Origin: Candidatus Tariuqbacter arcticus
Lineage (GTDB): Bacteria; Electryoneota; Tariuqbacteria; Tariuqbacterales; Tariuqbacteraceae
Length of the DNA stretch: 5,573 nt
Assembly: GCA_013202315.1 (NCBI GenBank)
Contig: JABMRZ010000238.1
Coordinates: 1-5,573, forward strand
Reading direction: 5' to 3'
A program made the position numbers and the translations under genes. Below the pieces are notes generated by a model, which saw only the letters and a list, made by a program, of their open reading frames with translations, did not search any database and was not told where the DNA came from. Below, piece by piece: positions 4,397 to 5,573 of this stretch (position 1 is its first letter; every line of letters starts with the position of its first letter).

Positions 4397-5386
4397 CTAC
4401 CACCAATTACGGTCTAAGAGGGCGAATTCGGCGATTTTCACCGCATTGGCGGCGGCTCCTTTGCGGAGATTATCCAGCACAATCCAAAGGTTGAGGGAGT
4501 TAGCGAAGCCTTGAGCGGAGCGAATTCTGCCGACGAAGATTTCATCTCGCCCGGCGGCTTCCAAGGGGGTGGGGTAAGCGTTGTTTTCGGGGAGGAGTTT
4601 GACGCCGGGGGCGTTTGCGAGGGTGTTTTTAGCTTCATCGGGGGTGACCGGTTTTTGGAAGCGGGCGTGGAGGGAAAGACTATGCCCGATTTTTATGGGC
4701 ACACGGACGGCGGCGGCGGCAACTTCGATACCGGGGGCGTTCATTATTTTGCGGGATTCATCGCGGAATTTTCGTTCTTCCTCGGTTTCGCCGTCGAGCA
4801 GGAAATCGCCGATTTGAGGGATGCAGTTGTCGGCGATTCTACGGGGGAAGGTTTTCGCAGGAACGGAGGGGTTTTCGATTTGCGATTGGAGTTCAGCCAG
4901 AGCTGTCCGCCCGGCGCCGGATACCGATTGAAAACTGGTTATCACCATCGATTTCAGGTTGAATCGATGATGCAGAGGGTATACTACCGCCACCAGTCCG
5001 ATGGTGGAACAATTGGGGTTGGCGATGATGCCTTTATGCAGTATAATCGCTTCCGGGTTGACTTCCGGGACCACCAGGGGGACATCGTCAATAGCTCGGA
5101 AGGCGCTGGAATTGTCGACCACCAGAGCTCCCATATCCACAAATCGCCGAGCCCATTGCATAGCGGTATCGGCGCCGGCGCTGAAGAGAGCCAATTCGCA
5201 CGGTTCAATGTTTTCGGGGGATAGATCCCGCACCGGGTATTTTTCGTTCCGGAATGAAACCGTTTCACCGGCGGAGCGGCTTGAAGCGTAGGGGATTATT
5301 TCCGTAACCGGGAAATCTCTTTCTTCCAGGAGGCGGAGGAACATTTCGCCGACGATGCCTGTGGCTCCGACTATGGCTATTCGCAT
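4397..5386 (-). CDS. asd: Aspartate-semialdehyde dehydrogenase
   Basis: The enzyme reduces beta-aspartyl phosphate to aspartate semialdehyde with NADPH. This is the branch point to lysine and diaminopimelate (cell wall), methionine and threonine. The 329-aa length is typical of the bacterial enzyme. Visible features are the nucleotide-binding GATGIVG (7-13), SSRSAG (35-40), FSAG (68-71), DNSSAFR (91-97), the active-site NPNCSTI with nucleophile C126, FQSVSGAGR (152-160), RVPIKIGHS with R228 and H235, and RIRSAQG near 287-293. All catalytic residues expected for the family are present. The ATG at 5386 begins directly with the Rossmann motif, so the start is firm. No Shine-Dalgarno sequence precedes it, only AATTAAG repeats. 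A 237-aa frame on the opposite strand (4511-5224) is an antisense shadow. Confidence 0.95.
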   Translation of the reverse strand: MRIAIVGATGIVGEMFLRLLEERDFPVTEIIPYASSRSAGETVSFRNEKYPVRDLSPENIEPCELALFSAGADTAMQWARRFVDMGALVVDNSSAFRAIDDVPLVVPEVNPEAIILHKGIIANPNCSTIGLVAVVYPLHHRFNLKSMVITSFQSVSGAGRTALAELQSQIENPSVPAKTFPRRIADNCIPQIGDFLLDGETEEERKFRDESRKIMNAPGIEVAAAAVRVPIKIGHSLSLHARFQKPVTPDEAKNTLANAPGVKLLPENNAYPTPLEAAGRDEIFVGRIRSAQGFANSLNLWIVLDNLRKGAAANAVKIAEFALLDRNWW

Positions 5387-5439
5387 AAGGAATTAAGAAT
5401 TAAGAATTAAGAATTTAGAATGAAAAATGGGAAATTATG
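5384..5439. repeat. Heptanucleotide array, AATTAAG type, abutting the asd start
   Basis: Three exact AATTAAG units (5391, 5398, 5405) are followed in register by AATTTAG (5412) and the more diverged AATGAAA, AATGGGA and AATTATG (5419-5439). The preceding 7 bases (5384-5390, CATAAGG) keep the register and begin with the complement of the asd ATG. The array therefore fills the position where the asd leader and ribosome binding site should lie. Confidence 0.8.
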
Positions 5440-5480
5440 AACACTTCATTGTATCGATGTGCCAAGTATTAATCGTATTA

Positions 5481-5530
5481 GTTTTGAGTTTTGAATTTTG
5501 AATTTTTTTCGGATTTCGATTTTCGATTTT
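5481..5530. repeat. Two heptanucleotide arrays, GTTTTGA and CGATTTT types
   Basis: GTTTTGA (5481, 5488), ATTTTGA (5495) and ATTTTTT (5502) form one array. After a 1-nt step, CGGATTT (5510), CGATTTT (5517) and CGATTTT (5524) form another. Both have period 7. A further degenerate pair, GTTAGGG and TTTAGGG (5548-5561), follows near the window's end. Nothing in 5440-5573 looks coding, and the region is presumably the upstream spacer of asd. A minus-strand promoter for asd may be hidden here, but I cannot point to one. Confidence 0.7.
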
Positions 5531-5573
5531 GGTTCCGGCTCGTCCGGGTTAGGGTTTAGGGACTGGGTTATGG

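Noticed and set aside
4511..5224. 237-aa open frame antisense to asd
   Set aside because: It is a glycine-rich shadow of a strongly conserved gene, with no family motif. Long antisense frames are common opposite GC-biased codons.
174..5530. CRISPR array
   Set aside because: Repeats are contiguous 7-nt units without unique spacers of regular length, and no cas gene is present.
5548..5573. Telomere-like TTTAGGG repeat
   Set aside because: Only two degenerate units are present, in a window otherwise full of bacterial 7-nt repeats. It is better explained as another heptamer array than as telomeric DNA.

Overview
The window reads as a chromosomal segment from a Gram-negative (diderm) bacterium. 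A lipid A-type acyltransferase and a signal-peptide-bearing, beta-rich protein that is probably in the outer membrane both point to an LPS-containing envelope. The genes are ordinary housekeeping genes of moderate-to-high GC by eye. The spacers are AT-rich or repeat-rich and unusually full of structured DNA. No gene fixes the phylum. The general style (FCB-like outer-membrane protein, repeat-filled spacers) would fit an uncultivated candidate phylum such as a Zixibacteria-like lineage, but that is a low-confidence guess.

Layout. Positions 1-451 carry no credible gene. They hold several inverted repeats, a 136-bp palindromic MITE-like element (281-416) with a second palindrome nested inside it, and two short arrays of 7-nt repeats. 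On the plus strand, rlmB (452-1183, TrmH/SpoU 23S rRNA 2'-O-methyltransferase) follows. All remaining genes are on the minus strand, in transcriptional order: asd (5386-4397, aspartate-semialdehyde dehydrogenase), a DUF523 protein (4394-3936), a YciO-family protein (3867-3241), a putative outer-membrane beta-barrel protein (3099-2311) and an LpxL/HtrB-like acyltransferase (2206-1292). asd and the DUF523 gene are tightly coupled (2 nt apart). The last three genes are separated by spacers of 68 to 141 nt. rlmB and the acyltransferase gene converge on a 108-nt spacer made almost entirely of repeats.

The standout feature is the non-coding DNA. Every spacer longer than about 70 nt contains degenerate tandem repeats with a period of exactly 7 nt. 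Each array has a different sequence (CAATGAC, CAAGCTG, GGTGAAT, GTCGGTT, GAAAATG, AATTAAG, GTTTTGA, CGATTTT types), so the period is conserved rather than the sequence. Arrays run up to or into start codons: the GTG of rlmB lies inside one, and the ATGs of asd and lpxL abut others. Those three genes lack a visible Shine-Dalgarno sequence. A second dispersed element, a 7-bp-stem palindrome with a CTACA tail, occurs twice, and one copy supplies the stop codon of the acyltransferase gene. The genes do not form one pathway. They cover lysine/threonine/methionine precursor synthesis, rRNA modification, lipid A acylation and an envelope protein. I see no defence system, mobile-element ORF, CRISPR, tRNA or rRNA.
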